A DNA stretch of 64,000 bases from 34-65-8 sp963529855 (GTDB lineage: Bacteria; Pseudomonadota; Alphaproteobacteria; Sphingomonadales; Sphingomonadaceae), in contig CAURZK010000005.1 of NCBI GenBank assembly GCA_963529855.1, forward strand, positions 62,001 to 126,000. The letters run 5' to 3'. The notes under the pieces are model-generated. The model was not told the DNA's origin. It saw only the letters and a list, made by a program, of their open reading frames with translations, and searched no databases. Shown piece after piece: positions 52,433-61,056 of this stretch. Each line of letters opens with the position of its first letter. Position 1 is the first letter of the stretch. A program made the translations under genes and the position numbers.

Positions 52433-53463
52433 AGAAGACCGCTGTTGTCGTCTGCCCGGGCCGGGGCACTTACAACAAGGGCGAGCTTGGCTATCTCGCG
52501 CGGCATTTTCCGGATGCCGAGCTGCTGTTCGCCTTCGACCGCCAGCGGGCGGAAGCGGGGCAGGAAACACTGTCGGCGCTCGATGGGGCAGAGCGGTTCA
52601 GCATGGCGACGCACACGCGGGGCGACAACGCTTCGGGCCTGATCTTCGCCGCCACTCTGGGCGATTTCCTCAGCATTGACCGTAACGCCATCGAGATCGT
52701 AGCGGTCACCGGCAATTCGATGGGCTGGTATTCTGCGCTCGCCTGCGCGGGCGCGGTTTCCCCGCAGGATGGCTTTCGCGTCGCCAACACCATGGGCACG
52801 CTGATGCAGCAGGCGCTGATAGGCGGCCAGCTGGTTTACCCGTTCATGGACGATGACTGGCGGCCCGGTCCGGCGCGCAAGACCGAGCTGCTGACGCTCG
52901 TTGCCCAGATCGACGCGCGTGCCGATCACATGCTGGCGCTGTCGATCGACCTTGGCGGCATGCTCGTGCTCGCGGGTAACGAGACGGGGCTGAAGGCGTT
53001 CGAGCAGGCGGTCGAGCCGGTCGACGGACGTTTCCCGATGCGGCTGGGCAATCACGCCGCGTTTCACACGCATCTGCAGCAGCCAGTGGCTGAGCAGGGC
53101 CGCGCCGCGCTGCCGGCCGAACTGTTCGGCCAGCCCGTCTTGCCGCTGATCGACGGACGCGGTGCTGTATGGTGGCCCCATTCGACCGGCACGGCGGACC
53201 TGTGGGATTACACGCTGGGCCATCAGGTCACCGAAACTTACGACTTCACCCGCGCCATTGCGGTCGCCGCGCGCGAGTTCGCACCCGACCTGTTCATCGT
53301 GACCGGCCCCGGCACGACACTGGGCGGCGCGGTCGCCCAATCGTTGGTGCTGGCCGACTGGCGCGCGATGGGCGACAAGGCCGCGTTCAAGGAGCAGCAG
53401 GACGCCGACCCGCTGCTGGTCGCTATGGGCATGGCGGAGCAGCGGGGCATGGCCGCGCGATAG
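52429..53463 (+). CDS. FabD-like acyltransferase domain protein
   Basis: 344 residues. The start resembles malonyl-CoA:ACP transacylase (VVVCPGRGTYNKGELG), and the nucleophilic serine elbow is VTGNSMGWY (near residue 95), i.e. GxSxG in the changed form GNSMG. His in HAAFHTHLQ fits the catalytic His. So it transfers an acyl group between CoA and a carrier protein, but the substrate may not be malonyl. It is co-translated with the fused E1 gene, which may produce the acyl-CoA starter. Confidence 0.75.
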   Translation: MKKTAVVVCPGRGTYNKGELGYLARHFPDAELLFAFDRQRAEAGQETLSALDGAERFSMATHTRGDNASGLIFAATLGDFLSIDRNAIEIVAVTGNSMGWYSALACAGAVSPQDGFRVANTMGTLMQQALIGGQLVYPFMDDDWRPGPARKTELLTLVAQIDARADHMLALSIDLGGMLVLAGNETGLKAFEQAVEPVDGRFPMRLGNHAAFHTHLQQPVAEQGRAALPAELFGQPVLPLIDGRGAVWWPHSTGTADLWDYTLGHQVTETYDFTRAIAVAAREFAPDLFIVTGPGTTLGGAVAQSLVLADWRAMGDKAAFKEQQDADPLLVAMGMAEQRGMAAR

Positions 53464-53533
53464 GTTGCAAATCGCCATCGGGACTCGCCTTGGCCGCCGG
53501 GATGGTTTACCTTCGCGTAAAGAGGAGAGGCCC

Positions 53534-55051
53534 ATGCTCGCGACAAGTCCCAGTTTCGAAGGGGTGGCCGATTTCGACGTCCTGATCGTGGGCGCCGGCA
53601 TTTCCGGTATCGGCATGGCGGCGCACATGGAAATGCTGTGCCCGACGCGCAGCTACGCGATCGTCGAACAGCGCGATAACCTGGGCGGTACGTGGGACCT
53701 GTTCCGTTACCCCGGAATCCGTTCCGACAGCGACATGCATACGCTGGGCTTCGTGTTCGAGCCCTGGAAGCATGAAAAATCGATCGCCGATGCGCCCGCG
53801 ATCCTCGATTACCTCCACCGGATCGTCGACGAGCGCGGCATCCGCCGGCACATCCGCTTCGGCCACAAGGTTCTGGCGGCCGACTGGCGCGACGACGAGG
53901 CGCGCTGGCATGTCACGATGGAGCGCAGCGATGGCACACAGGCCCGGGTAACCGCGAACTTCCTCTATCTCGGCTCAGGATATTACGATTACGACGAACC
54001 GTACGACCCGTCCTTCGACTTCGGCGAATTCGAAGGCCGGGTGGTGCACCCGCAGTTCTGGCCCGACGATCTCGATTACGCGGGCAAGAAGGTCGTGGTC
54101 ATCGGTTCGGGCGCCACAGCGGTCACGATCGTCCCGGCGATGGCGGCCAGGGCGGCGCATGTCGTCATGCTTCAGCGCACGCCGACCTGGATGTTCTCGC
54201 GCCCGGCCAAGGATGCGCTGGCCAATTTCCTGCGCCGGATCCTGCCCGAACAGCTGGCTTACAGGATTACCCGCTGGAAGAACATTCGGTTGCAGGATTT
54301 CTCGTTCAAGCTGGCGCGCAAAAAGCCGCAGAAGGTCAAGGATGCCCTGCACAAGCGCATTCGCAAATCGATGGGGGCAGATTACGATCTCGCCCCGTTC
54401 ACGCCGCCCTACAACCCGTGGGATCAGCGCCTGTGCCTGGTGCCTGACGACGACCTGTTCGCCGCGATCAAGCGGGGTAAGGCCAGCGTCGTGACCGGGC
54501 GGATCGCGCGTTTCGTGAAAGGCGGCGTCGAACTGGAAAGCGGCGAGACGCTGGACGCTGACATCGTGGTTACCGCCACCGGGCTGAAACTGGCCGTGGG
54601 TGGCAAGATTGCCGTCAGCCAGAACGGGGTGCCGGTGAAATTCGCCGATCATTTCTATTACAAGGGCTGCATGTTCTCCAACCTGCCGAACCTTGCAGTG
54701 GTGTTCGGTTATCTCAATGCAAGCTGGACCTTGCGCGCGGACATCAACTCGGAATTCGTCTGCCGGGTGCTGAACGAAATGGAACGGCGCGGCAGCGACA
54801 TTGCCGTACCGGTGCTCGCCGCCGATCACGGGCTGGAAGAAGACGACCTGTTCGATTTTTCCAGCGGGTATATCCAGCGCGGCAAGCACATCATGCCCAA
54901 GAGCGCGACCGCTTATCCCTGGCGGCTGAACCAGGAATACGTGTTCGATCGCAAGGTAATGCGGGAAGGGCCGGTCGACGACGGGATCCTGCTGTTTCGC
55001 AAGGCGCCCGCCGGGGTTCAGTCCGAACCGCAGCTGGAGGCGGCCGAGTAA
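53534..55051 (+). CDS. Flavin-containing (Baeyer-Villiger-type) monooxygenase
   Basis: 505 residues. FAD-binding VLIVGAGISGIGMAAHM (residues 14-30), the ExxxxGGTWxxxRYPG region (EQRDNLGGTWDLFRYPGIR), NADP-binding VVVIGSGATAVTIVPAM (around 190-206), and the typical later ATG motif VTATGLKL. Closest in type to cytochrome-free FMOs and BVMOs that oxidise ketones. ATG at 53534 is chosen because AGGAG lies eight bases upstream; a longer frame has none. No obvious substrate. Confidence 0.85.
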   Translation: MLATSPSFEGVADFDVLIVGAGISGIGMAAHMEMLCPTRSYAIVEQRDNLGGTWDLFRYPGIRSDSDMHTLGFVFEPWKHEKSIADAPAILDYLHRIVDERGIRRHIRFGHKVLAADWRDDEARWHVTMERSDGTQARVTANFLYLGSGYYDYDEPYDPSFDFGEFEGRVVHPQFWPDDLDYAGKKVVVIGSGATAVTIVPAMAARAAHVVMLQRTPTWMFSRPAKDALANFLRRILPEQLAYRITRWKNIRLQDFSFKLARKKPQKVKDALHKRIRKSMGADYDLAPFTPPYNPWDQRLCLVPDDDLFAAIKRGKASVVTGRIARFVKGGVELESGETLDADIVVTATGLKLAVGGKIAVSQNGVPVKFADHFYYKGCMFSNLPNLAVVFGYLNASWTLRADINSEFVCRVLNEMERRGSDIAVPVLAADHGLEEDDLFDFSSGYIQRGKHIMPKSATAYPWRLNQEYVFDRKVMREGPVDDGILLFRKAPAGVQSEPQLEAAE

Positions 55052-55099
55052 CGAGGATTTGGCCTTCCGCAGCGCCGCCACCTCGCCTAACCCATTTGC

Positions 55100-55855
55100 A
55101 TGAGCGAGCGTATCTATACTGCCGGGCTGATTGTGATCGGCGACGAAATCCTCTCCGGCCGCACGCACGACAAGAACATCGCCCAGGTCGCCAGCTGGCT
55201 TCAGGTGCAGGGTATCCGTCTGGCCGAAGTCAGGGTGGTGGCGGATGTCGAGGATCGGATCGTGGCCGCGGTCAATGCGCTGCGTGCCGACAACGATTAC
55301 CTCTTCACCACCGGCGGTATCGGTCCGACGCACGACGATATCACGGTCGATGCCGTTGCCCGCGCGCTGGGCGTGCCGGTGGTCATCCATCCAGAAGCGC
55401 GCGCGATCCTGGAACGATACTACGCCGACAAGGGCGGAGTGAACGAAGGGCGCCTGCGCATGGCGCGCGTGCCGCAGGGCGCCGACCTCATCCCCAACCG
55501 CATGTCGGGGGCACCGGGCATTCGCCTGGGCAACATGTTCCTGATGGCGGGCGTGCCGCACATTACCGCAGGGATGCTGGATGCGCTGACCGGGCAGCTG
55601 GAAGGCGGCGCCCCGCTGCTGAGCCAGACGATCGGCGGGTTCATTCCCGAAAGCGAGGTCGCGGGCCTGCTGCGCGATACGGAAAAGGCCCACGAACGCT
55701 GCCAGATCGGCAGCTATCCGTTCTTCCGCGAAGGGCGGGTGGGCTCGAACTTCGTCGTCCGATCGACCGATGGCGATGCCCTGGCCCGGTGCATGGCGGA
55801 CTTGTGCGAGGGGCTGGACCGGGCCGGGTTTGCCTGGACCGCAGGCGGTATCTGA
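55100..55855 (+). CDS. CinA-like molybdopterin-binding (MoCF) domain protein
   Basis: 251 residues of the competence/damage-inducible CinA N-terminal type: AGLIVIGDEILSGRTHDKN at the start and FTTGGIGPTHDDITVDAVA near residue 68-87, the MoaB/MogA-like fold. The C-terminal nicotinamide-nucleotide deamidase domain of full CinA is absent; short forms of this kind are common in alphaproteobacteria. It may hydrolyse ADP-ribose or a related nucleotide. Stands between the monooxygenase and a deacetylase gene. Confidence 0.88.
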   Translation: MSERIYTAGLIVIGDEILSGRTHDKNIAQVASWLQVQGIRLAEVRVVADVEDRIVAAVNALRADNDYLFTTGGIGPTHDDITVDAVARALGVPVVIHPEARAILERYYADKGGVNEGRLRMARVPQGADLIPNRMSGAPGIRLGNMFLMAGVPHITAGMLDALTGQLEGGAPLLSQTIGGFIPESEVAGLLRDTEKAHERCQIGSYPFFREGRVGSNFVVRSTDGDALARCMADLCEGLDRAGFAWTAGGI

Positions 55856-55896
55856 CAACAAGACTGTCTTAACGCTGCCGCGTTACGCTCGCAGCG

Positions 55897-56919
55897 ATGA
55901 CTGGCGTCTACCTCACGATCGACACCGAATATGCCTCTGCCCTGCCGGGCGTGGGCGGGCCCGGCACGCGGGCGGAAAACTTCGCCCGGTCGATCGAGTG
56001 CGATACGAATTCCGGGCCGGTCGGGATTGGCCACCAGATGGACGTGATGGACCGGCACGGGCTGAAGGGCGTGTTCTTCGTCGATCCCATGCCGGCATTG
56101 CTGTGGGGCGTAGCCGCGATCGAGGACGTGGTCGGCCCGATTGTTGCGCGCGGACACGACGTGCAGCTTCATTGCCACAGCGAATGGCTGGCGCTGGCGC
56201 CGGGCAATTCGCTGACCCGGCGGACCGGGCAGCACTTGCGCCAGTTCCCGCTGGAGGATCAGTGCCGCATCCTGGAATGGGCGCGCGACACCCTGATCGC
56301 AGCGGGCGCGCCGCGCCCGGTGGCGTTCCGGGCCGGCAATTACGGCGCCAACGACGACACCTTGCGGGCGCTGGCCGAAATCGGGATCGGATACGATACC
56401 AGCCATTGCCCCGCGCTGGTCGGCGCAGGAGACTGTGCAATCACATTGGGGCGCGATCGGCGCATGCCCGGATGGCATTGCGGCGTGGTCGAGGTGCCGG
56501 TGGGTTGCGTGGAAGATTTTGGCGGGCGGCTTCGCCATGCGCAGATTACCGCCTTGTCGCTCGATGAACTGACCGGCGCCCTGCGCCATGCTCGCGATAC
56601 CGGGCAGGCCAGCTTCACCGTCGTGTCGCACAGTTTCGAACTGGCGAGCCGCGACCGCACCCGGCGCAACCGCGTGGTCGCTCGCCGGTTCGAAGGGTTC
56701 TGCGCGGCGCTGGCGGCGATGCCGGGCTGTGGCAGCGCGACTTATGCGAACGATCCGCCGCGGCCTGCGGCGGAACGCGCGGTACCCGTACTGGCGTTCG
56801 ACCCGATCCGCAGCAGCGCGCGCGTGATGGAGCAGGCTGTATCCAACGCACTCTACGCCACGCGTCTGCCCGAGAAGGTCAAGCAAACCGCCAGCATGGG
56901 GATGCTGATGCTCTGCTGA
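55897..56919 (+). CDS. Polysaccharide-deacetylase-like (NodB) protein
   Basis: 340 residues. Metal-binding DTEYAS at the N-terminus, His pair HCHSEW near residue 89, and RAGNYGANDDTLRALAEIG near 145-165 place it in the NodB-homology (CE4) group. No signal peptide is visible, so it may act on a cytoplasmic sugar or glycolipid precursor. The second half lacks a known domain. Lies 40 bases after the CinA-like gene; the two share the strand but may have separate promoters. Confidence 0.75.
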   Translation: MTGVYLTIDTEYASALPGVGGPGTRAENFARSIECDTNSGPVGIGHQMDVMDRHGLKGVFFVDPMPALLWGVAAIEDVVGPIVARGHDVQLHCHSEWLALAPGNSLTRRTGQHLRQFPLEDQCRILEWARDTLIAAGAPRPVAFRAGNYGANDDTLRALAEIGIGYDTSHCPALVGAGDCAITLGRDRRMPGWHCGVVEVPVGCVEDFGGRLRHAQITALSLDELTGALRHARDTGQASFTVVSHSFELASRDRTRRNRVVARRFEGFCAALAAMPGCGSATYANDPPRPAAERAVPVLAFDPIRSSARVMEQAVSNALYATRLPEKVKQTASMGMLMLC

Positions 56920-56974
56920 CAGCGTTTGGGGGTCGCAGGTGCCTTTGCCCCAAAACGAAATTGCCCCAAAACGA

Positions 56975-57002
56975 AAAAGGGCCGGGAAATCCCGGCCCTT
57001 TT
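56975..57002. terminator. Bidirectional rho-independent terminator
   Basis: AAAAGGGCCGGGA (56975-56987) pairs with TCCCGGCCCTTTT (56990-57002) around AA. T-rich tracts stand on both strands, so it can end the deacetylase message and the rplKA message that converge here. The flank holds a short direct repeat (TTGCCCCAAAACGAAA, twice). Confidence 0.92.
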
Positions 57003-57025
57003 CATATTTGGCTGTAGCGAAAGGC

Positions 57026-57718
57026 TCAGGCGCCTTCGACCTCGGTCAGGTCGACCTTGAGGCCAGGACCCATCGAGCTGGTCAGCGTGATCTTGCGCAC
57101 GTACTTGCCCTTGGAGCCCGAGGGCTTGGCCTTGACGATCGCGTCGGTCAGCGCCTTGAAGTTAGCCTTCAGATCCTCGTCCTTGAACGACAGCTTGCCG
57201 ATCCCGGAGTGGATGATGCCTTGCTTCTCCACGCGGAACTCGACCTGGCCGCCCTTGGCGTCCTTCACGGCCTGTTCCACGTTCGGGGTCACGGTGCCGA
57301 GCTTCGGGTTCGGCATCAGACCCTTGGGGCCCAGCACCTTACCCAGACGGCCGACGACACCCATCATGTCGGGGGTCGCGATAACGCGGTCGTAGTTGAG
57401 GTTGCCTGCGGCCATGTCGTCCATCAGGTCTTCGGCACCGACCTTGTCGGCACCGGCAGCAAGCGCTTTCTCGGCATTGTCACCGCGCGCGAACACGGCA
57501 ACGCGAACGTCCTTGCCGGTGCCCGAGGGCAGCGACACCATGCCGCGGACCATCTGGTCGGCGTGGCGCGGGTCGACGCCCAGGTTCATCGCGACTTCGA
57601 CGGTTTCGTCGAACTTCGCCTTGTGCGCACGCAGGGTGCTCAGCGCCTCGTCGACGGTGTAGAGCTTCTCGCGGTCGAGCTCGGCACGAACTTTCTGGAT
57701 CTTGGTCTGCTTGGCCAT
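57026..57718 (-). CDS. rplA: Ribosomal protein L1
   Basis: 230 residues, the normal L1 length, with LGVDPRHADQMVRGMVSLP, GLMPNPKLGTVT and the closing GPGLKVDLTEVEG. It binds 23S rRNA in the L1 stalk and can control its own operon. Start: ATG at 57718 (MAKQTKIQKV); a longer frame to 57838 runs into rplK. It follows rplK by four bases and ends at a shared terminator. Confidence 0.97.
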   Translation of the reverse strand: MAKQTKIQKVRAELDREKLYTVDEALSTLRAHKAKFDETVEVAMNLGVDPRHADQMVRGMVSLPSGTGKDVRVAVFARGDNAEKALAAGADKVGAEDLMDDMAAGNLNYDRVIATPDMMGVVGRLGKVLGPKGLMPNPKLGTVTPNVEQAVKDAKGGQVEFRVEKQGIIHSGIGKLSFKDEDLKANFKALTDAIVKAKPSGSKGKYVRKITLTSSMGPGLKVDLTEVEGA

Positions 57719-57722
57719 TGGA

Positions 57723-58154
57723 TCAGCCCTCCACCACTTCAAGGCCCATCGAACGCGCGGAGCCTTCGATGATGCGGGTCGCCATTTCGATGTCGTTCGC
57801 GTTGAGGTCGGCCATCTTGGTCTGGGCGATCTCGGCAAGCTGCGAACGCTTGATCGTGCCGGCCGAAGTCTTGCCGGGTTCCTTGGAACCGGACTTCAGA
57901 TTCGCGGCCTTCTTGATGAGGAAGGTCGCGGGCGGGGTCTTGGTGACGAAGGTGAACGAACGGTCGGAATAGACCGTGATGATCGTCGGGATCGGCATGC
58001 CCTTTTCAAGGCTGTCGGTCGCCGCGTTGAACGCCTTGCAGAATTCCATGATGTTCACGCCGCGCTGACCCAGGGCAGGGCCGATGGGCGGCGAGGGGTT
58101 GGCGGTGCCGGCGGGCACCTGCAGCTTGATATAGCCGTCGATCTTCTTGGCCAC
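57723..58154 (-). CDS. rplK: Ribosomal protein L11
   Basis: 143 residues, MAKKIDGYIKLQVPAGTANP at the start and NANDIEMATRIIEGSARSMG at the end, both standard for L11 of the GTPase-associated centre. GAAAGGAGG precedes the ATG. Four bases separate it from rplA. Confidence 0.97.
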   Translation of the reverse strand: MAKKIDGYIKLQVPAGTANPSPPIGPALGQRGVNIMEFCKAFNAATDSLEKGMPIPTIITVYSDRSFTFVTKTPPATFLIKKAANLKSGSKEPGKTSAGTIKRSQLAEIAQTKMADLNANDIEMATRIIEGSARSMGLEVVEG

Positions 58155-58302
58155 GATAGGCCTCCTTTCTCACTGTCGCCCCACTGCTGCGGAGCTCATG
58201 GTAAGCGGTGAAACGGGCTGCCTTGGCAGACCTCCCGCATGGGTTCCCGATTTTTGGGAAGCGGCCCCTTAGCGGCGCCCCGGGCAAAAGGCAATCGGTT
58301 CT

Positions 58303-59598
58303 TCAGCCGCCGGGCAGCAGGACGCCCTGCTTGATGACCAGGGCCGGACTGTCGAATGCAGACAGGTCGGTCAGGGGGTCGCTTGCCAGCACGACCAGGC
58401 TCGCTTCCGCCCCTTCCGCGAAGGTGCCGATATCGCGGCCCGGGAAAAGATAGCGCGGCGTCTGGTTCGTGGCGATCGCGAGCAGACGGGCACGGGACAG
58501 GACGGCGAGCCGATCGAGCGACTTCAGTTCGTCGACCACGGAGCCATCGATCGCGTCGGAGCCGGTGAGGATCGGCACGCCGGCCGCGATGAGGCGAGTC
58601 AAATTGTCGGTGTAATTCGCCAAGATCGGCTCGGAAGTTTCCGGATTGGCCTTGATCGCATAACGCGCGGCCGCTGTCGTGGTTATCACCGCCGTACCGC
58701 GCCGTGCCGCCTCTGCAATGGCAGCCTCGGCAATGCGATAATCGGCCGGCACCTTGCCCTTGGCAATCCGGTACCCTGGCAGATGGGCAATCATGTCCGC
58801 CCCGGCCGCCACGGCAATGGCGAAATCACCCGCCGTATCGACGTGGACCGCGACCCGGGCGCCCATCGCATGACTGCGGCTGACGATTTCCGGGAGGAGG
58901 GCCGGATCGATCCCGTTGTAACCGAACAGATCCGGGTCGCTGCTGTTGGCCGCGTGGTTTTCGGCGTCGATCAGGATGACCTTCACCAGTGTCGTTTGGC
59001 TTTCTGCAATCTGCGGCCAACGCAAGTCGAGATCCGCCTGGCTGTCGATCGACCAGAACGACTTGTTACGAAACTCATCGGGCTCCACTTCCATGCCGGC
59101 CGCCTTGGAACTGGCGAGCGCGATTCCCAACGGGTGGCCGTGCGACGATGTGATGCATGCTTCGGCAAACAGTACATCGGGCGTCGCGGCCTGGCCGAGG
59201 AAAGCCCGGAACTGGGAAATGCCTTCGGGATGGGCGCAGAACTGGGCGGAATAGAAAATGCCCTGCCGGACATAGCGGGGCGCCTTCATCCCCGCGAAAT
59301 AGGCATTCTGAAGGTCGTGATTGTGCGCTTCTGCCAGCGGCGGCACGATCCAGCGCCCGTCAAGATCGACCGTGATGGTGGGTGCCGCGGGCCGCTCGCG
59401 GGTCAGCCGGCCATTAACGACATACCATTCCATCGGCGCGAATTTTTCGCCGTCGAACCACTGCCCGCCGCGCAACTGCATTGCCGATCGGGATTGCGGC
59501 TGCGCCGCAGCCGGTTCGTCGGCAGGTGCCGCCAGCGTGGGACTATAGGGAGCCCACGCAAATGCGGCAGCCAAAGCGAGCAAATGGCGAATTTTCAT
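58303..59598 (-). CDS. Secreted amidohydrolase
   Basis: 431 residues with a Sec signal peptide (residues 1-24) and an amidohydrolase fold: N-terminal beta domain (GQWFDGEKFAPME), metal-site motif EAHNHDLQNAYF, central His (RVAVHVDTAGD, IAHLPGYR) and the final GSDAIDG. The metal set His-x-His, Lys or His and Asp of the superfamily seems present. It hydrolyses an unknown amide or ester outside the cytoplasm. It sits between nusG and rplK on the same strand, where most bacteria have those genes adjacent. Confidence 0.82.
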   Translation of the reverse strand: MKIRHLLALAAAFAWAPYSPTLAAPADEPAAAQPQSRSAMQLRGGQWFDGEKFAPMEWYVVNGRLTRERPAAPTITVDLDGRWIVPPLAEAHNHDLQNAYFAGMKAPRYVRQGIFYSAQFCAHPEGISQFRAFLGQAATPDVLFAEACITSSHGHPLGIALASSKAAGMEVEPDEFRNKSFWSIDSQADLDLRWPQIAESQTTLVKVILIDAENHAANSSDPDLFGYNGIDPALLPEIVSRSHAMGARVAVHVDTAGDFAIAVAAGADMIAHLPGYRIAKGKVPADYRIAEAAIAEAARRGTAVITTTAAARYAIKANPETSEPILANYTDNLTRLIAAGVPILTGSDAIDGSVVDELKSLDRLAVLSRARLLAIATNQTPRYLFPGRDIGTFAEGAEASLVVLASDPLTDLSAFDSPALVIKQGVLLPGG

Positions 59599-59719
59599 GG
59601 GCGCGGCCAATAGACGGTGCGCCCGGCGGCGCAATCGCGATCGGCCTGCGTTCGACCAACGCCCTGCCGGTCTCGACCAAATCCGCCCGGCCACCTGGCC
59701 GGGCTGTTCGGGCCGGCCG

Positions 59720-60256
59720 TTACTTGACCAGTTCGACCTCCTCGAACGCCAGTTCGACCGGCGTGGCGCGGCCGAAGATCGACACGGCGACCTTGACCCG
59801 CTGCTTGTCGAAATCCAGCTCCTCGACCAGGCCGTTGAAGCTGGCGAAGGGGCCGGCATTGACCTTGACGCTGTCGCCGATTTCGTAATCGACGCTGACC
59901 TGCTTCTTGGGTGCAGCCTTGGCTTCTTCCACGCCGCCGAAATAGCGGGCGGCTTCGCGCTCCGAAATCGGCTGCGGCTTGTTGCCCGAACCCAGGAAGC
60001 CGGTGACCTTGGGCGTGTTCTTGACAAGGTGGTAGACGTCGTCGGTCAGGCGCAGCTTGGCAAGGACGTAACCCGGCATGAACTTGCGTTCGACCTGGAC
60101 CTTCTTGCCGCGCTTTACCTCGGTCACGGTTTCGGTCGGAACCTGCACGTCCTCGACCGCTTCGGAAAGGCCCAGCCGCTCGGCTTCGGAAAGAATCGCG
60201 TCGCGGACCTTGTTCTCGAAACCGGAGTAGGCGTGGATGATGTACCAGCGTGCCAT
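59720..60256 (-). CDS. nusG: Transcription antitermination protein NusG
   Basis: 178 residues: MARWYIIHAYSGFENKV at the start of the NGN domain, FMPGYVLAKL in the middle and the KOW domain GDSVKVNAGPFASFNGLVEE at the end. Full length. Couples RNA polymerase to Rho or the ribosome. Follows secE by 28 bases. Confidence 0.97.
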   Translation of the reverse strand: MARWYIIHAYSGFENKVRDAILSEAERLGLSEAVEDVQVPTETVTEVKRGKKVQVERKFMPGYVLAKLRLTDDVYHLVKNTPKVTGFLGSGNKPQPISEREAARYFGGVEEAKAAPKKQVSVDYEIGDSVKVNAGPFASFNGLVEELDFDKQRVKVAVSIFGRATPVELAFEEVELVK

Positions 60257-60284
60257 TTTACGTCCTGAACTGGAAAGGTTGACC

Positions 60285-60494
60285 TCAGGCGAGCGTCAGC
60301 AGCCAGCGCACCGCCGCGCCGAACAGCGAATCAACGCCGAGGAAGAACAGCGAGAGGATCACCATCATGATGAACACGAAGATGGCCGTTCGGACCGTTT
60401 CCTCGCGCGTCGGCCACACGACCTTGCGCGTTTCGGACTGAACCTGGCGGATGAATTCCGCGGGCGATGTCTTGCGCTTGCTTTCTTCGGCCAT
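60285..60494 (-). CDS. secE: Preprotein translocase subunit SecE
   Basis: 69 residues with the short bacterial SecE form: basic N-terminus, SETRKVVWPTREETVRTAIF and one membrane helix (AIFVFIMMVILSLFFLGVDSLF). Start is ATG at 60494; the longer frame has no support. Followed by nusG as in most bacteria. Confidence 0.95.
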   Translation of the reverse strand: MAEESKRKTSPAEFIRQVQSETRKVVWPTREETVRTAIFVFIMMVILSLFFLGVDSLFGAAVRWLLTLA

Positions 60495-60728
60495 GGCGTG
60501 ACCCGTTCGTCCTCGCTTGCGATATCTCGTGCCTTCCGGAATGGGGCCATCGCCGCCCCGGTTCAAGGTCCGGGAGGGGCTGGGCGTGATTCCAATGTCG
60601 GAAGACCAAGCGCCATCTAGGCCGCGATGCGGGCAAAAGCAAGGCGATGTGCAGCAGGGCTTGCTGCAGAAATTTCTGCATGGGCTGAGCGGCGCCGGTG
60701 CGGACGCCGCTCCGGCGGAGCGATCAGG

Positions 60729-60878
60729 TCAGCGCGCGCCGAACAATCGGGCGAACAGGCCGGGATGTTCCATCGGCACGATCGGGCCGTGGATATGCCG
60801 CCGCAGGGTGGCATCGCAGTAGGGACGAGGCTCGACCCAACGATCTGGGCGGCTGGAGCGGAAGGTTGCAACGGACAT
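60729..60878 (-). CDS. 49-residue protein of unknown function
   Basis: A short gene read from the sequence: ATG at 60878 is preceded by AAAAGGAGGTACAGCTC, a very strong ribosome binding site. The product starts MSVATFRSSRPDRWVEPRPY and ends HPGLFARLFGAR; it has many Arg, Pro and His residues and no membrane segment or known domain. It stands alone between secE and the ArsR-type gene. The site makes it likely to be translated; the role is unknown. Confidence 0.6.
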   Translation of the reverse strand: MSVATFRSSRPDRWVEPRPYCDATLRRHIHGPIVPMEHPGLFARLFGAR

Positions 60879-61025
60879 GAGCTGTACCTCCTTTTGCTGG
60901 CGAGGCGGATGAATCCGCCCGTCGATAGAAATGCACGGGTCACCGGAACCGTTCCTGAACAATCTGCGTGTTTTAATGAAGCGTTCGAACGCGGGACGTT
61001 AGCCGCCACTAGCGTCAGGGTTGCA

Positions 61026-61047
61026 CATATAAAAATATCTTTATATG
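61026..61047 (+). promoter_or_regulatory. Palindrome overlapping the start of the ArsR/methyltransferase gene
   Basis: CATATAAA and TTTATATG (61026-61033 and 61040-61047) form a perfect inverted repeat with AATATC between. This resembles binding sites of ArsR-type S-adenosylhomocysteine-sensing regulators in proteobacteria (ATATC/GATAT-centred). It is placed where it could repress the whole gene set ArsR-methyltransferase, metF, metH. The ATG at 61045 lies inside it. Confidence 0.65.
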
Positions 61048-61056
61048 CCTGGGCCG

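Noticed and set aside
53975..55861. 628-codon frame on the minus strand
   Set aside because: A GC-rich shadow of the monooxygenase and CinA-like genes; its translation resembles no protein.
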